NCBI GenBank assembly: GCA_008508345.1
Contig: QNGE01000886.1
Span: 33,014 to 97,013, forward strand
Direction of reading: 5' to 3'
DNA: 64,000 bases
Origin: Paragonimus westermani
Taxonomy: Eukaryota; Platyhelminthes; Trematoda; Plagiorchiida; Troglotrematidae
Positions within the stretch are counted from its first letter, which is position 1. Each line of letters opens with the position of its first letter. The notes beneath the pieces were generated by a model. It was not told the DNA's origin. It did no database searches and saw only the letters and a program-made list of their open reading frames with translations. Of the stretch, positions 1-11,242 are shown piece after piece. The translations under genes were made by a program, and so were the position numbers.

Positions 1-440
1 GTTGGCCGCCGTGGGTCGTGTTCGTCTCCCGGGCTGGGGTCCTCGCGACTCACAGAGTCGGTGGTTGGAGACTCTAGGTGAGATGGCGGCTAATCGAGCT
101 CAGTGGCGTGAATGTTGTCGTTGTTTGTCCGAGTTGTCTGTGAAGTGAGTGCATTTAATGACGCGTGGCAGTGAAAGCCGTAAGGAAGCTGTCTCGCTGA
201 CGACGCCTTACTCTCACTTGCAGCTCGGTTGTGTTGTTTGCAAGGTGTAGGCACCTTGATGCTGAATGTTTGAATATGGACGTAGTTATTCTCATTAGTT
301 AGGTCCCTTCCCGTCCCCTCCTTTTTCCTTCTCTCTTTCTTTATAGGGTTTGCTGTTTCTTCATGGTTGTGTGGCAGTTAAGCATTAGTGTTAACCACTG
401 ATGTATTGCTGTCTATGATGATGATGATGATGACTCATCA
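1..440 (+). mobile_element. 3' end of an RTE/CR1-type LINE (C-terminus plus 3' tail), cut by the window edge
   Basis: The frame that ends with TGA at 146-148 encodes the extreme C-terminus of a non-LTR retrotransposon polyprotein, including the string MAANRAQWRECC. The same segment lies near the 3' end of the minus-strand LINE at 39475-42625 (about 39740-39860, read in reverse), where it follows endonuclease and reverse transcriptase domains. This identifies the piece and its orientation. After the stop, about 290 bases of 3' untranslated sequence also align with that copy and end in an ATG/GAT microsatellite, a common LINE 3' terminus. The 5' part lies outside the window, so whether the polyprotein is intact is unknown. 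The downstream boundary is approximate. Confidence 0.75.
415..433 (+). repeat. (ATG)n microsatellite at LINE 3' end
   Basis: About six perfect ATG units follow the LINE 3' untranslated region. The related LINE near 39.45 kb shows a degraded version of the same simple-repeat tail. Confidence 0.85.
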
Positions 441-1289
441 GTAGTTCAAGTATTTACTAATTTTTCTTTTTCATCCCTATCTTTAGTTGTCATACAAAAA
501 GTTGCAGTTTGATAACGAAGTGTTGTTTTCTGTATTTCAAATTCTCAGAGCATCATTTCGATAAAAATCGCCACCGGTTCTTAGAACCACTTGTCACCAA
601 CTTTCCTCAAGTGGACCACAATCCATCGGTCTGTTTTGAGGACATTTTCCATTACCCCTGTTTCAGCCTCATGCCTTAGCGTCTAATTATCTTCTCCAAT
701 GTTGGCCTTGACAGCCAGCTGGTTGTTGGTTCATTTCCAATCATCCTGTCTCTCAAGAAACTCCGTATATAAAGTATGAAGCCTTTAAAACAGGTGGACG
801 TAAGAATCGACTGAAACCAGGAACTTGGGATGTTATTCGACCGCTAAATATTTTCTTTTGTTCGACTGCATCGGTCTCATTCTGCTATAACTACATCTCT
901 GGCTTCAGAGAAAGTTGACTCATCGCTCTGGCCTATGAAAAACATCCTTGGTTTGAGATGACGAAACTCCTCATGAACCTAGTAGATGGCAGGTTGTTCA
1001 CAAAAATAGTGAACTAATCACTAATTTGTTGGGCACTCTGCACCTACCAGGTATTAAATGAACGACGATATGCTGTTTGGATTAAAACAACCAAGCATGG
1101 GTTTTCAAAATGAATTTCAGTGGTTTTGGTTTGTTGTGATATGGACAGTTTCCTCCATTCTTTACCATTTTTTTCATGGGAAAACGAAAAATGATGATAA
1201 GTTAAGCCAAGGTATCTAATTATCTACCTTTTAATATTTGGTATAAACCACTCCGCATAAATATTTCTTGTGAAGCTACGGATTGAACA
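441..1289. other. No recognisable gene or repeat
   Basis: Only short stop-broken frames are present. I see no similarity to the other repeats in this window. Confidence 0.5.
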
Positions 1290-1500
1290 TCGGGCACAGT
1301 TTCCAGCAGCCTTCTTCTTGGGGCACACTCCCCTTACTCGCCTCCTTCGAAAACAGGTCTATTGCTCAGTTGCATCCTTATTCAGGGGCATCAGTGGTGT
1401 GAATCTTTTCTACTACCTGGAATTGAACCCTCATTTATTCGATTGGAAAATGAACACAACGGTCGCTACTTCGTGGACCTTCCTACAGACTTTACCGAGA
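1290..1500 (-). mobile_element. tRNA-derived SINE with decayed hammerhead, copy S1
   Basis: On the minus strand a near-consensus pol III B box, GGTTCAATTCC, lies at 1419-1429. It is followed by the SINE 3' body, where CACCACTGATG (around 1387-1397) corresponds to the start of the hammerhead core. The core is degraded: CTGATGA has become CTGATGC and the GAAA box is GCAA. The GAAGGAGGC block that follows the ribozyme in the 23.8 kb copy is present near 1344. The A box is not convincing. Open frames crossing this stretch on the plus strand look exon-like but lie largely within this SINE. Confidence 0.6.
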
Positions 1501-2221
1501 CACCATACTTCAACTCTATCCGCAGCTGTTTATGTGTACTGTTCAGACAACCCGATCACCTAGGTAGCACAAACGGGGAAGTTTTGAGCAGGTGAGAATA
1601 ATATAAAACGACAAATTTTAGTCCTCTATTTCTGTTTAATCATCCTTGTAATTATTCATAACTCCAAAGTCGAGCCTTCGTTTGGAAACAAAATGTTGCT
1701 TTCTTATCTCAGCTAGTTGGTTACATTACACTGAAACGGTTTGCATGCTGACGACTTTCGTTGGAGTAAAGTACAAAGCCAATATGTTCTGTCTCCTGAA
1801 GTAAAAGTCCCTTCCAGTGTTGGCAACTTCTAGTCTGAGCTTCTAAAGTGGCTGACGACGTAGTTTAACGGAGATAGGCGATTCGATTAGGCTCGCAACA
1901 AATGAAATTCGCTGGCATTACGGTCGTCATATTTTCGTGTCCGAATAAGTTGTGTTCACCCTGGTCAGCAAATTTTGTCGCATTGAGATTCTTTCTTAAC
2001 CGTTGGACCCGCCAGATTGATACCCGTTTGGCAATAATTGTGTAATTTATTCTGTCCTGACGCAAACCCCCAAACTAACTGGACGGTATTGACCCTTCGT
2101 GCGGTATGACCCACCTTCTTTATTTCGTAAATTGTACACACCAAGTCCATGATTCCTCACATGTTTCCACTGGTACCTTAATATATAGTAGCACTTAGCA
2201 CACATTTATCAGGGCTTGTTA
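1501..2221. other. No recognisable gene or repeat
   Basis: No frame longer than about 66 codons and no similarity seen to other elements here. Confidence 0.5.
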
Positions 2222-2975
2222 TCTTTCATCGATTGGTTACAAGTTATCGTCTCACTCGAAGGACTGACGGTTCGGTTCAACGCCCAGTTCGTCGCAAGTG
2301 CATTTGGAATAACCGATACTTACAAGTTAACACCTTCGTGCCAAGACATTATAAAACAGGCCTTATCAAAGCAGTATTCAATACAGTCAGAAAGATTTGC
2401 ACTCATAACACACTTCAGAGTGAACTACAACTAATTAGTGAGGTTCCCTTGGACAACGGGTATCTGCGATAATTGATCTCTAAGTTTTCTAAAGAAAAAC
2501 GCCACCAGCAAACGGTGATGATGGTGCTAAAGATAAAACTGCCGTTCAAAGAAGATGATGTCAGTACGTCACTACAACGCGGACTGAAGGACACTGTATT
2601 ACGGATGTATAATGCCGCAGAGGTGGTATTAACCCACATCACAAAACGGGTGCTAATATCACCTGCAAAACGTCGGGTGCTTCAATTTGCCGGATCCCAT
2701 ATCATTAACCGATTTTCATGTTTGCCATACTGACTACATTAGTATAACAAAACGACAGCTGAAGTTTCGGATCTTGGAACACATTCCAGCATGGGTACAG
2801 AAACATGTGGTGCAGATGCAAGCTGATACTCATGTGTACACCCAGCAACCGCTACGGAGAACATTGTCGTCAGCGATGGCTCATCTCCTGGAGAGCCATT
2901 GCCAGGTAGATCCCACACAGGCATTTACAGCTGTTTACGCAAATGATAAGCCGCGGTTGTTGTTATGCTGAAGCA
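2222..2975 (+). pseudogene. Penelope-like element, C-terminal half (post-RT linker and GIY-YIG endonuclease), degenerate
   Basis: The translation begins in the strand just after the RT domain (RRTDGSVQRPVRRK), continues through the typical YKTGLIKAVFNTVRKICT block and reaches DNGYLR. An in-frame TGA at 2470-2472 follows, then LPFKEDDVSTSLQRGLK, which is the usual pre-endonuclease segment of PLEs. After a +1 shift near 2700 the GIY-YIG-like part follows: FHVCHTDYIS (YIS in place of YIG), TKRQLKFR and EHIPAW, then a C-terminal tail ending at 2971. PLE proteins combine a telomerase-like RT with this endonuclease. Here the RT half is missing and there is one stop and one frameshift, so the copy is dead. 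Its family differs from that of the 14.5-16.5 kb copy. Confidence 0.8.
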
Positions 2976-3003
2976 GTTGTTTTGATAATTTGACATAAAC
3001 ATC

Positions 3004-3020
3004 TGTGTGTGTGTGTGTGG
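3004..3020 (+). repeat. (TG)8 microsatellite
   Basis: Perfect TG run a short distance after the PLE fragment. It may mark the element's 3' terminus or be chance. Confidence 0.85.
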
Positions 3021-4979
3021 TAACGATTCTATTGACTGATTGGCGAACAGACCCGTCGTATGTTTCCCTTATGTGTTTAGTTTCACATTTGACCACTGTT
3101 CCATTTTATAATCTCCTGTTTTGTTGTACACACTTGATAACACGTATACAGTTTTGCCAGGCCATAAATCTTGCACATTTACGTTTTTAACTGCTTTACT
3201 AAAATACAAATTGTCAATTCGATATTTCCATTGTTATTCTGACACATTGTGCTTAATAAGCAGTCAGCCGGACGTGCTTTGTACTCTTCCAAGCACGTGG
3301 ATGTTTGTTGAATCAGTTGTGAGGTCTGTTTCCATCCGGTAGGCACGTCTTAAACCATGTAATCAGTGATAATGACTAGCACATGTACACCACTCAATGC
3401 TATCTTGAAGTAAACAGCCTGATCACATTCAACCAATATGCGATATGCGTATAACTTTGTGGTTATGCAAAACGTGAAGAGTCGTTTTATTTTTACAACG
3501 TTATTTCACCTGGTTTGGCTCATATTGGTACTTTCAACTTCGTTAGTATCACGCTCACTGCTTTGTAATGAGTGAAACGCATCTTGAGCATAAGGGTACT
3601 GTTAAGATAAGCTTGTCGGGTGTTATAACACAATCACTAGTGGTAAGAACGCCGACAACATTAAGTCCTTAACGGATGTACAGAACTCTGGCGCGCTTGC
3701 ATTGGTCCTGATTCCACAAATGATAGGAACAATGGTACTTACTCTATGATTTGACGAGCAAGCACTCATATGCCAAATACTAAGTAACTACATTCATAAG
3801 ACGTTGTTCGATAGCGTTATCTTACACGGCTTCCGTGTGCATAGTCTGTTGTACTGTTTCTTCTTGAGTGGTCTAGATCCATCTAGTCTTTTGCAATGTT
3901 ATATGTGTGGTTATGAAAAGTTGTTTCTTCAACGAGGGTACTTAATACAAAACTTGTCGCACCTCGCAAAAAGGTATCTTGGACGGGACTGTTTTTAGAG
4001 GTTTATCAATATGGTAAGTACTGAATAACTATCTTACCGATTCTGATGAATTGCACAAGATCTCAAGAAAACGTAGTCTTATTTTCTCACTGAACGAAAT
4101 TGCTAACCGACTTGACTTACCTTCTGATCTATGAGACCGGTATAAGTGACCCGCTTTGAAAGTGAACACTGCTGTTTGAATCAAGAGTGAAATTTCCAGT
4201 CGGGTTTCAATGAGATGAGGCTCCTGTGTATAACTGGTTTGTTTAATACTTTTTGTTTCAAGTAAGGGAATGTGCAAGAGGAAACATCGATGAATTGCAT
4301 TGGCGTCTGACTAACAAACCCGGTTAGGGTCCAAAACAACGTTTTCTATACTTTACAGTGACATCCCGTTTGCAACTCGACAGTTACCTTTGTGATTTAT
4401 CACGGTCACTACAAAATGAAGACATACTTTAGCTTAAGAGAGAGATCGAGCCGCTCTTAAGTCAATTAAAAGTCCATTGCGTGTAGATATTGGTGAGGTG
4501 CAGCAGCTACGAGTGCAACAACTTGGGACATGCAAATCGGACTTTGAGTAGAAATCATTGCACAAATCACAAATGGAGGAAAGTACAATGTGGACACGTT
4601 GATATAATCACGAAAGTTGAGATCGAAGTGAATGTGTTTAAAAGTAAATTGCCAACCTCAGAAACTTCCGTTAAACGGTCCGAGTAAGTTGGTTAAAGAC
4701 GGGAGGGAGAAGTTCGTAATAGGACAACCCACTTGTTCCATGTGCATTAGTCAGGAGTCATATAGTGTGTGAAAACAGACTGCATTGTGGAGTGTCCATT
4801 TTAGTCAAGTTCAGTCACCAAGAGGGATACCTCCCGGGCTGATTCGTAATCGTTTTGTTGTGACATTTAAGCTGAGAGTAATTGTGAAGTTTCAGAAATG
4901 TGTTCCTCCACGAGCTGGGCCATCATTATTATCACAGACAGCAATACACCAGTAGTTCTCACCGATGCTTTACTGCCAT
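3021..4979. other. No recognisable gene
   Basis: AT-rich, many stops in all frames. I found no protein similarity or repeat relationship. Confidence 0.5.
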
Positions 4980-5265
4980 GGTGTGGGCTCAAGTACATCC
5001 AGGACGTCCAGATCTAGTCAGGAGGACGATTAACGTTCTCAGACAGCCTTTTTCTCAAAAGTCTGTGCCGCAAGGCAGCCAAACTTCTTCCCCCTCCCAA
5101 CCTGGAGGACCAGGAAACTGTGGTTTGTCAGACTTTTACTCGTTGGCTTGCCTGTATGAGTGACTGTTGGTCTGCTCGTCACACCGTTCAGTTTGGCCGA
5201 ATAGGTCATCTAGATGCGCACGCCGTCACACCGTGTCCGAGTTCAGTCTCGTTGTGAAGATAGGA
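4980..5265. repeat. Unclassified dispersed repeat, copy 1
   Basis: This stretch shares several blocks in the same order with 42995-43315: GTGTGGGCTCA, then an AACCTGGA-ACCAGGAA block, CTGTGGTTT-TCAGA, CGTCACACCGT and CCGT-ACACCG near the end. Spacing is similar and the blocks are separated by diverged sequence and small indels. No coding capacity, pol III boxes or terminal inverted repeats are evident, so the class is unknown. It could be the non-coding part of a larger element or an old SINE/MITE. Confidence 0.6.
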
Positions 5266-7514
5266 AGCTTGGTCAGATGCCCTATCGTATTGTTAAGTTA
5301 ACTGCTAAGCCATAAAATCAAATGCGTAGGTTGCATTTTAGTTGGTCAGTAGAGGCGTTATTTTTTTTACCAGATTAGGGGGGGTTGTTTTTATCCCGGA
5401 TTTATCATATTGGAATTGCTGTATATGCATGTAAATATGGCATCTAAACAACCATTGACTAAAAGTGAAACACTCCCATCTCTAAGTAACAAATTAACCA
5501 GTTAAAAAAATGAAATATCTTCTAAATTTCGTTGTTTTGAATTCGTTAACAGCTATGTGTTTACCAGGGAGATAGTAAACAAGTAAAGTGAAACTGGAAC
5601 ACTTCTTTGCAAATAATGACTAAATACCTGACTTAGTTGCTTTCCAAAAGAATGGACGTTTTCGGTTAGTACAATAACAGTTTGTTGGAACCCTGCAGAT
5701 TAGAATTAATTTCATGCAGGTGACTAAGTATAACACTGTTGTAAAGAATACCACAAACATGAGACAAATTCGTGGGAAATAAGCTCACTGAATAAGCAAA
5801 GTATATAGTGCAGTCGGGAGAAATCATTACGCAATTTTGTGATGTCTAGCACAAACTGTTCTGGATCTAAAATACTTGGACTGGTCTAGATTAGTTAGGG
5901 AGGTAACGATTTTGTCAGCTGAACACATAAGATGACGACAAACAACAGCAAAGTCATTGACTGGTAAACACAGTGGGTGAACGATTACCAAAACTTCCAA
6001 ATAACTGTGATAACGTATGAGAAGTTTTTATCAGTCACACAACAAAAAGAAGCTTCCCTCGAAAAAGTGCAGCAAGTATGATATAAAACACTTGGGGTTT
6101 CGGGTATATTAGTACAATCTGAAGCCACGTGAGCAGGGGACTACCTGGTATCTACCCTAATCAGAGCGCATATTGGCGGGGAAAAAGATTGTATTATTTC
6201 ACATCCTTTTTTATTCCTATTTATAAAACTTTGAAGTACATCATTTCTTTCGCGAATTCGATTTTCACAATGTCAATCGTCGTTTGGATCACGATTTAAA
6301 AGAAATTCTCCCCCAGATACAAAACAAAAATACGTAAGCAGTCAAAATAACCTGAAGCGCACCGTTGCTACTGGGACATGAGAACGAAGTGCGACCAAGC
6401 AAGAATTTAAATTACATTGGGTTATTGAAATAGCTTCTGACACATCTTAGGTAGGCGGGATTAGGAATATGAGCTTGAAGAGGATTAAGAAGGAATTTTC
6501 TATTGACGATGTCATGTATTGTCGAAGTTAAGGACAAGAGCCCAGAAATTTTTCGTGCCTTGCATGAGGTGGGGCGAAAATAAGCGGAACAAAGGAAGCC
6601 AGGGTACGCCGGTTTTATTCGGGACTTGTGGCTTTATTCCAAAACTTTCAAGAGGGCGAACTGTTAGCTTTGAGACTTAATTTCCGCTTTTAGAGCTAGA
6701 GCGATTTAAACGTTTCTCTAATAATCCTATAATGACACCTCAGTAGCCATTATGCCAGTGGACTATTTAAATCCATTGTGAACGTACCCATCAAACTGAC
6801 ACTTTGACTGTCGTTTACCTGGAGTTTAGGTTGTGGCTTTGCTAACGGAGCACTGTGTGGCACACAGTTTTGCTGTTCTGCTCACATCTACAATGGCGTT
6901 ATTCTTTTTTCCAATTTGGACGCACACTCTATCACGCCAGGTTAAGAAATTCACTTGTATGTTTGCTGATTGTGGTTCATAATGTTACATAGCTTAAGAT
7001 TTTTGTCGGAAGATTTCGGTGTTCATTTTCAACAGAAACACCCGGGGAACGCAACGTAAACAGGTATAGCACGTCCAAATAACGCATGGTAGGAATATAA
7101 TCGGAATATATTATTGAAAAATAAACGAGATGTTACACCTAAGGAGTTAACTACTCATAATTCTCTGCAGTATCTCAATTAATTGGGACTCTTTGCCTTG
7201 AAACTTACAGAAACGCAACAGATACAACGGGTTTTACAGTGTAGCAGAATGTTTCTGTGTACCGCTTCATCACTTCAGAAGTGTTCGAACGTCTGTGTTT
7301 TAAGTAATCATGACAGACAGGATACATTTAGGCTATTCCGATTCAAGTTTAAATTCAGAAGTGAAGAGACAAAGTGCTAGACACATCAGTGTGAAGCTTT
7401 TCCACTGAAATTTGTAGGAAACATGCGTAATTGGTGATTTACTTGGTCTGCTTATTACTACTAGTCGATGGTTACTTTAATATTATGGCTCTTATTTGAC
7501 CTTTTGAAAATTAT
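5266..7514. other. No recognisable gene
   Basis: AT-rich intergenic or intronic sequence with no long frame and no similarity to other elements in the window. Confidence 0.5.
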
Positions 7515-7640
7515 CATCATACTGGTATACTACTTTGTTAGGGCTCACCAGTGGTATGTGTCTTTGCCACGATGGGGATTTGCACTTCGATTCGTTAGAC
7601 AAGTAGGAGCAGTCACATTGGAAAGTTAAGCGACAGTCAC
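7515..7640 (-). mobile_element. tRNA-derived SINE fragment, copy S3
   Basis: On the minus strand a weak B box (AAGTGCAAATCCCC, 7574-7587) is followed by CGTGGCAAAGACACATACC and CACTGGTGAGCCCTAAC. These align with the B-box to hammerhead junction of the copy at 23.8 kb. The hammerhead core is CTGGTGA rather than CTGATGA, and the GAAA box and stem III are lost. Ends are approximate. Confidence 0.5.
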
Positions 7641-8879
7641 TTTTGAATAACAGTCTATTTATCTGATCCTGTAGATGAAAACCAGTGACTGTTTGGTCCG
7701 CTTAAGTAACAAATCTCAGACACCCAAAGCATTATTCAAACGCAAATTTTACTGAGTGTTTGGATGGGATTAATCGTTTGCATTTGTTGTGGAGTTAACA
7801 CAGCAATGGTCAACATGATTGCCTCACTGGAACGTAAACCGGTGTGACACTCCCGATGATGATAACGTTCTACAAAAGATTTGCACTAATCAGATTCAAG
7901 CTCGGGATTGGCGTTTATTTTTGAGAGGATTAATGGAAAATTTCGTAAAGGCAATTAAGTGTCTAATTAACTGTTCAAATATACCCCGAGATTTTATCAA
8001 ACTTCAAAACTTGGTGAACAGCCCCACTTTCGGTGCGTCATCTTTAGGTCAAATACAATGCAATAAATATGAAATTAGCTACCGGTTAGAATCCGACAAC
8101 GAAACCCCAACCTGTGAGCTCAGAAATCTTTTGTTGGAGCAATGATGTCAAAACTACCAGCCGTTCTCGGAACGGTTGACGCGATGCCATAGTAACCATG
8201 GCCATAATCCCCAAGTGACAATGCATCCGCATTGTATTAAGGCTCAACACAATAGTGGCTTGACGATTAGTTTCATATTTGTCGTTTTAGTTGATCTGAA
8301 GATGACACACCGAAGACGAGCGTGTTCGCTACGTTTTGACTTTCCATGAATTATTAGTGTTTTGTTCAATTATTAAAAATTGCTTGGTTTTTCTTTACAA
8401 ACTCTGTTTTCAATATCTTGTTAGTGGTTAGCAATAGACACATTTTAGTGAAAGACGCGTGCATAGTTTTTGAGACAGGTTTATTGTTAGACTAAAAAAG
8501 ACGGTGAATTACTCGTACAAATAATTAACTAATTAGTTCAGACCTTGTGAATTATTAGGCGAGTGAGACAGCCTTATGAAATACTTGTTATTTTTGTGAG
8601 TGCATACTTCTGAATGCACATATTCAGACAATTAATACGCATTCGTACGCATGCTAACCTATCTACTTATAAATTGTCAAGGTGCTCAACTTTTTACTAA
8701 ACTTTATCACTTTATATCTAATTCTAACATCCCCCATCTCACATGTTTCTTCACTGTTGTACGGAATAATGACTCAGTTTGAATGGACTAGGTTTCTATG
8801 AAATACTGTTGAAGTCACCGGATATCGAATCAAAAATGAGAAGCGACAGTTTTTTTAAATAACTGTTAAAAGACTGGGG
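7641..8879. other. No recognisable gene; short hairpin near 8317
   Basis: A 108-codon open frame (7819-8145) lacks an ATG start and resembles nothing I recognise. At about 8317-8328 a small inverted repeat (AGCG-TGTT-CGCT) follows a purine-rich stretch. I cannot assign either. Confidence 0.4.
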
Positions 8880-9080
8880 TGTGTCGCATTGGTTTGACCC
8901 AACCTGTCTTCGGTTAAATGGAAGACAGTTTCGGCTCCGTTAAATTTGAAACAATTAGTCCCTTCGAGCCATTTTAATACAATAGTCAGCAGATATATTA
9001 CGAAATAAATTCGTTTCACACACTCCTCAGTCGGGAACATGTAACTAGCACGAAAACAAAACCAAGAGAAATGAAACAAT
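8880..9080 (-). mobile_element. Possible PLE 3' flank (pLTR) remnant
   Basis: On the minus strand the block CGAAGGGACTAATTGTTTCA (around 8950-8970) resembles the sequence downstream of the hammerhead in the PLE at 14.5 kb, which has CTGAAGGGAATGAACTGCTT. About 60 bases upstream lies ACTGAGGAG (near 9030), a fit to the hammerhead consensus CTGANGA, but a proper GAAA box and stem III are not present. The call rests on this limited similarity. Confidence 0.35.
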
Positions 9081-9523
9081 TAGAAGTACAGAACAGGCTG
9101 AATCGTGATTGGCACTCACGGATAAACCCATGGGAAACAAAAGTTGAGAGCCAGTGGTTTTCATGCGCATTGAACCAGCCGTCGATGGCTGATAAACAGT
9201 GCTTCGGTATGCGTAGGAATTTGTGATCTATGAGAGTTTATCATGATCTTCAACGAAGATTCGATATGGACGCTGCGACCTGTGATATTTAAGTAGCTTG
9301 CAGAGTGTTGCTCACTGGCGGGTGATTTACTGTAACCCTCACCCACTATGGGTGTGCTCCTTGGCCTTGGTTTTGAGCATTCTTTCTGTCATACCAATGT
9401 GAGTGTCTCTGTAACTGCACGAAAACTGATAGATACAATGGCTGGCAGAAAACCTAGGAGTGCTGTTTCATTGTAGGTAGAGGCAACCTAGTAGTTTGTC
9501 AGAGCAGGACAAGTTTTGCTGCA

Positions 9524-10205
9524 TTAAACAGCATACACGGTACCGATAACCTTCCCAAAATTGTTCACCAAACTGTTACCTTTAAAAGTGAAGCTGATGC
9601 AGACGACATTTTTGGATACGTCCGAATTTTTACTTTTCACTGGAGTAAGTCCACACCATTTCCAAATGAAACGTTCAGGTAACGTGTTAGAACTTAGCGC
9701 TGTTTGATCAACTTGTAATCTATCTTGATAGCCTGCTGTTAACGCTCTGTAAAGCGGTCTATGTGCTAGTAACTTTTTTGTGAAACGAGAGCAAAACTTA
9801 TGAAATCCGTGTACCCTAATCCATATTGGATTAGGGTACACTGAAATCTCAATAAATCCATCTAAACGGCGTCTAACTAGGATGTCCAAGAAGGCTAAGC
9901 TGTTCTGTCTTTCGTACTTAACCGTTCCCGAAAGATTAGGGTAGAGAAAGTTAAAGGTTCAGATTATTCTCCCCATTTTTTCTTTTCCTCTCCACTCAAA
10001 AAGTTGACACCTTTTTTACAGCTTCAGATCTTCTACAAACTGGAGACGGTATCTGTTCAACTTTGGCTATGAACAAATCAGCTAAAACAGGGCATATTGG
10101 GCTCTCCATGGCTGAACCATTTATTTGCTGAAAGTCCTTATTCGTAGAATAAAAACTTACATCTTCCGTATAGATTGAGGTAAGCGTTTCAACCAGTCAA
10201 TGGGT
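9524..10205 (-). pseudogene. Penelope-like element fragment: RT palm end to post-RT linker, degenerate
   Basis: Reading the minus strand from about 10200, the translation gives TLTSIYTEDVSFYS, then NGSAMESPICPVLADLFIAK, the equivalent of the PLE RT block GVAMGSPLSPVLADLF. The YVDD box expected next is lost in a stop-rich, purine-rich stretch. The frame resumes at 9889 with LDILVRRRLDGFIEISVY and runs to 9524 through the linker (PLYRALTAGYQDRL, PERFIWKWCG) and the pre-endonuclease segment ISFTFKGNSLVNNFGKVIG. The endonuclease itself is missing. This is a dead, 5'- and 3'-truncated copy. It contains an exact palindrome in the linker, annotated separately. Confidence 0.75.
9801..9848. repeat. 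Perfect palindrome (15-bp arms, 3-bp loop) flanked by 7-bp direct repeats
   Basis: GTGTACCCTAATCCA (9809-9823) is the exact reverse complement of TGGATTAGGGTACAC (9827-9841), separated by TAT. TGAAATC occurs on both sides (9801-9807 and 9842-9848). It lies in the PLE segment that normally encodes VYRKPTW. The reading frame is open across it. Confidence 0.95.
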
Positions 10206-11124
10206 ATTGGTATTGCCTGTCGTGAGTAGCACTCAGGATTAAGCCCGATTTGTACTTTCAACCGTTTCATATGTCTGGTTTTTTTTTCATGCTAGTCACA
10301 CGTTTACGACTGATGAGTGCATGTAAAATGAATTAATAGCGTAACTCTTGTATTCTGACTATTCTACTACGCGAACGTTGTTCCAAAATTCCTACATATT
10401 AATGACACATATATCGTAGGTTTTTAAGTGTCGGACGAGAACGAACTAAGGGAACTATCTGAAACGTTTACTTCTAGTGAATTCTACGAACACTTGGAGT
10501 AATAACCATTTCTGCTGACGTAACTCGAGAGAATCACTACGCTACCCTATTGTTCGAGCTTACTGGAGGAGGATATCATTGCGCTGATTTAGAGCTGGAC
10601 TCTCAAACTTGTGTCCATGACGCGAAGGTGTTAGTCGCTACCCTAGAGACTGAGTATTACAAATGGCCTATTCACTGCACCTGAATGCTTGATCATAGTA
10701 AGAAGAGTGGATTTGTAAATCGTCCCGGTATGTGGCAAAGATACTGTCCTGTCAACTCCATTTGATTAGTTAGCTGTTTTTAATAAACTTAAAACCATCG
10801 ATCTCGTTCCTCGCATTCGTGGTGGGATCCCAAGCCTTCAGGCGGCTCGTCACAACTGTCTGAACCACATGGTGTGCAACTCCCGGTGTCAACGTTAGTA
10901 GTTAATTTTTGCCGAGGTGCGCTTGCTGCATGCTTTCACTTCCCTTTACCATCATCGTTTGATGTTTATTACTGCACAAAAGAACTTCTTTGAGTGTTTT
11001 TTCTGTTTCCGTATTTCACACCCGTTAATCTTATTCGACAGAGACACTTGTGACTTCTCTTAAACGTATAAAATTGTAGTGATTGAACGTAATAAACTTT
11101 GTCCTACTTACCGTAAAGTCTGTA
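10206..11124. other. No recognisable gene
   Basis: No long frame. ACTGATGAG near 10290 has no GAAA partner and is not a hammerhead. Confidence 0.5.
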
Positions 11125-11242
11125 AACCACCGTCCAGCATGTTGGCTTCACAGACGGAGCAGTAGAGTTCAGTTCCCAGTCGGGCAGAGGATACGTTCTG
11201 CTGATGGGATCAAGCAGGAACGAAGCGTCAGTAATGTTTTTT
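11125..11242 (+). mobile_element. tRNA-derived SINE with decayed hammerhead, copy S7
   Basis: Plus-strand sequence aligns with the minus-strand SINE at 23.8 kb: CCAGCATGTTGGCTTCA matches its CAACACGGTTGCTTCA. The B-box-like GAGTTCAGTTCCC lies at 11165-11177, then GGATACGTT, then a hammerhead-like CTGATGG (11201-11207), CGAAG (11221-11225) and CGTC. The core has CTGATGA changed to CTGATGG and GAAA changed to GAAG, so it should not cleave. This is the only copy on the plus strand. Confidence 0.55.

Noticed and set aside
1362..1595. Exon-like frame ending near AGCAG|GTGAGA
   Set aside because: Most of the upstream part coincides with an antisense copy of the SINE (B box and hammerhead remnant), so the frame is best explained as repeat sequence.
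7819..8145. 108-codon open frame
   Set aside because: No ATG start, no recognisable domain and no splice or repeat context.
8285..8340. Purine-rich stretch with small hairpin as a ribozyme or element terminus
   Set aside because: The four-base stem is too short and no second copy is present in the window.
10280..10330. ACTGATGAG as a possible hammerhead core
   Set aside because: No GAAA box or stem II hairpin follows at the right distance. The same holds for similar strings near 23720 and 24690.
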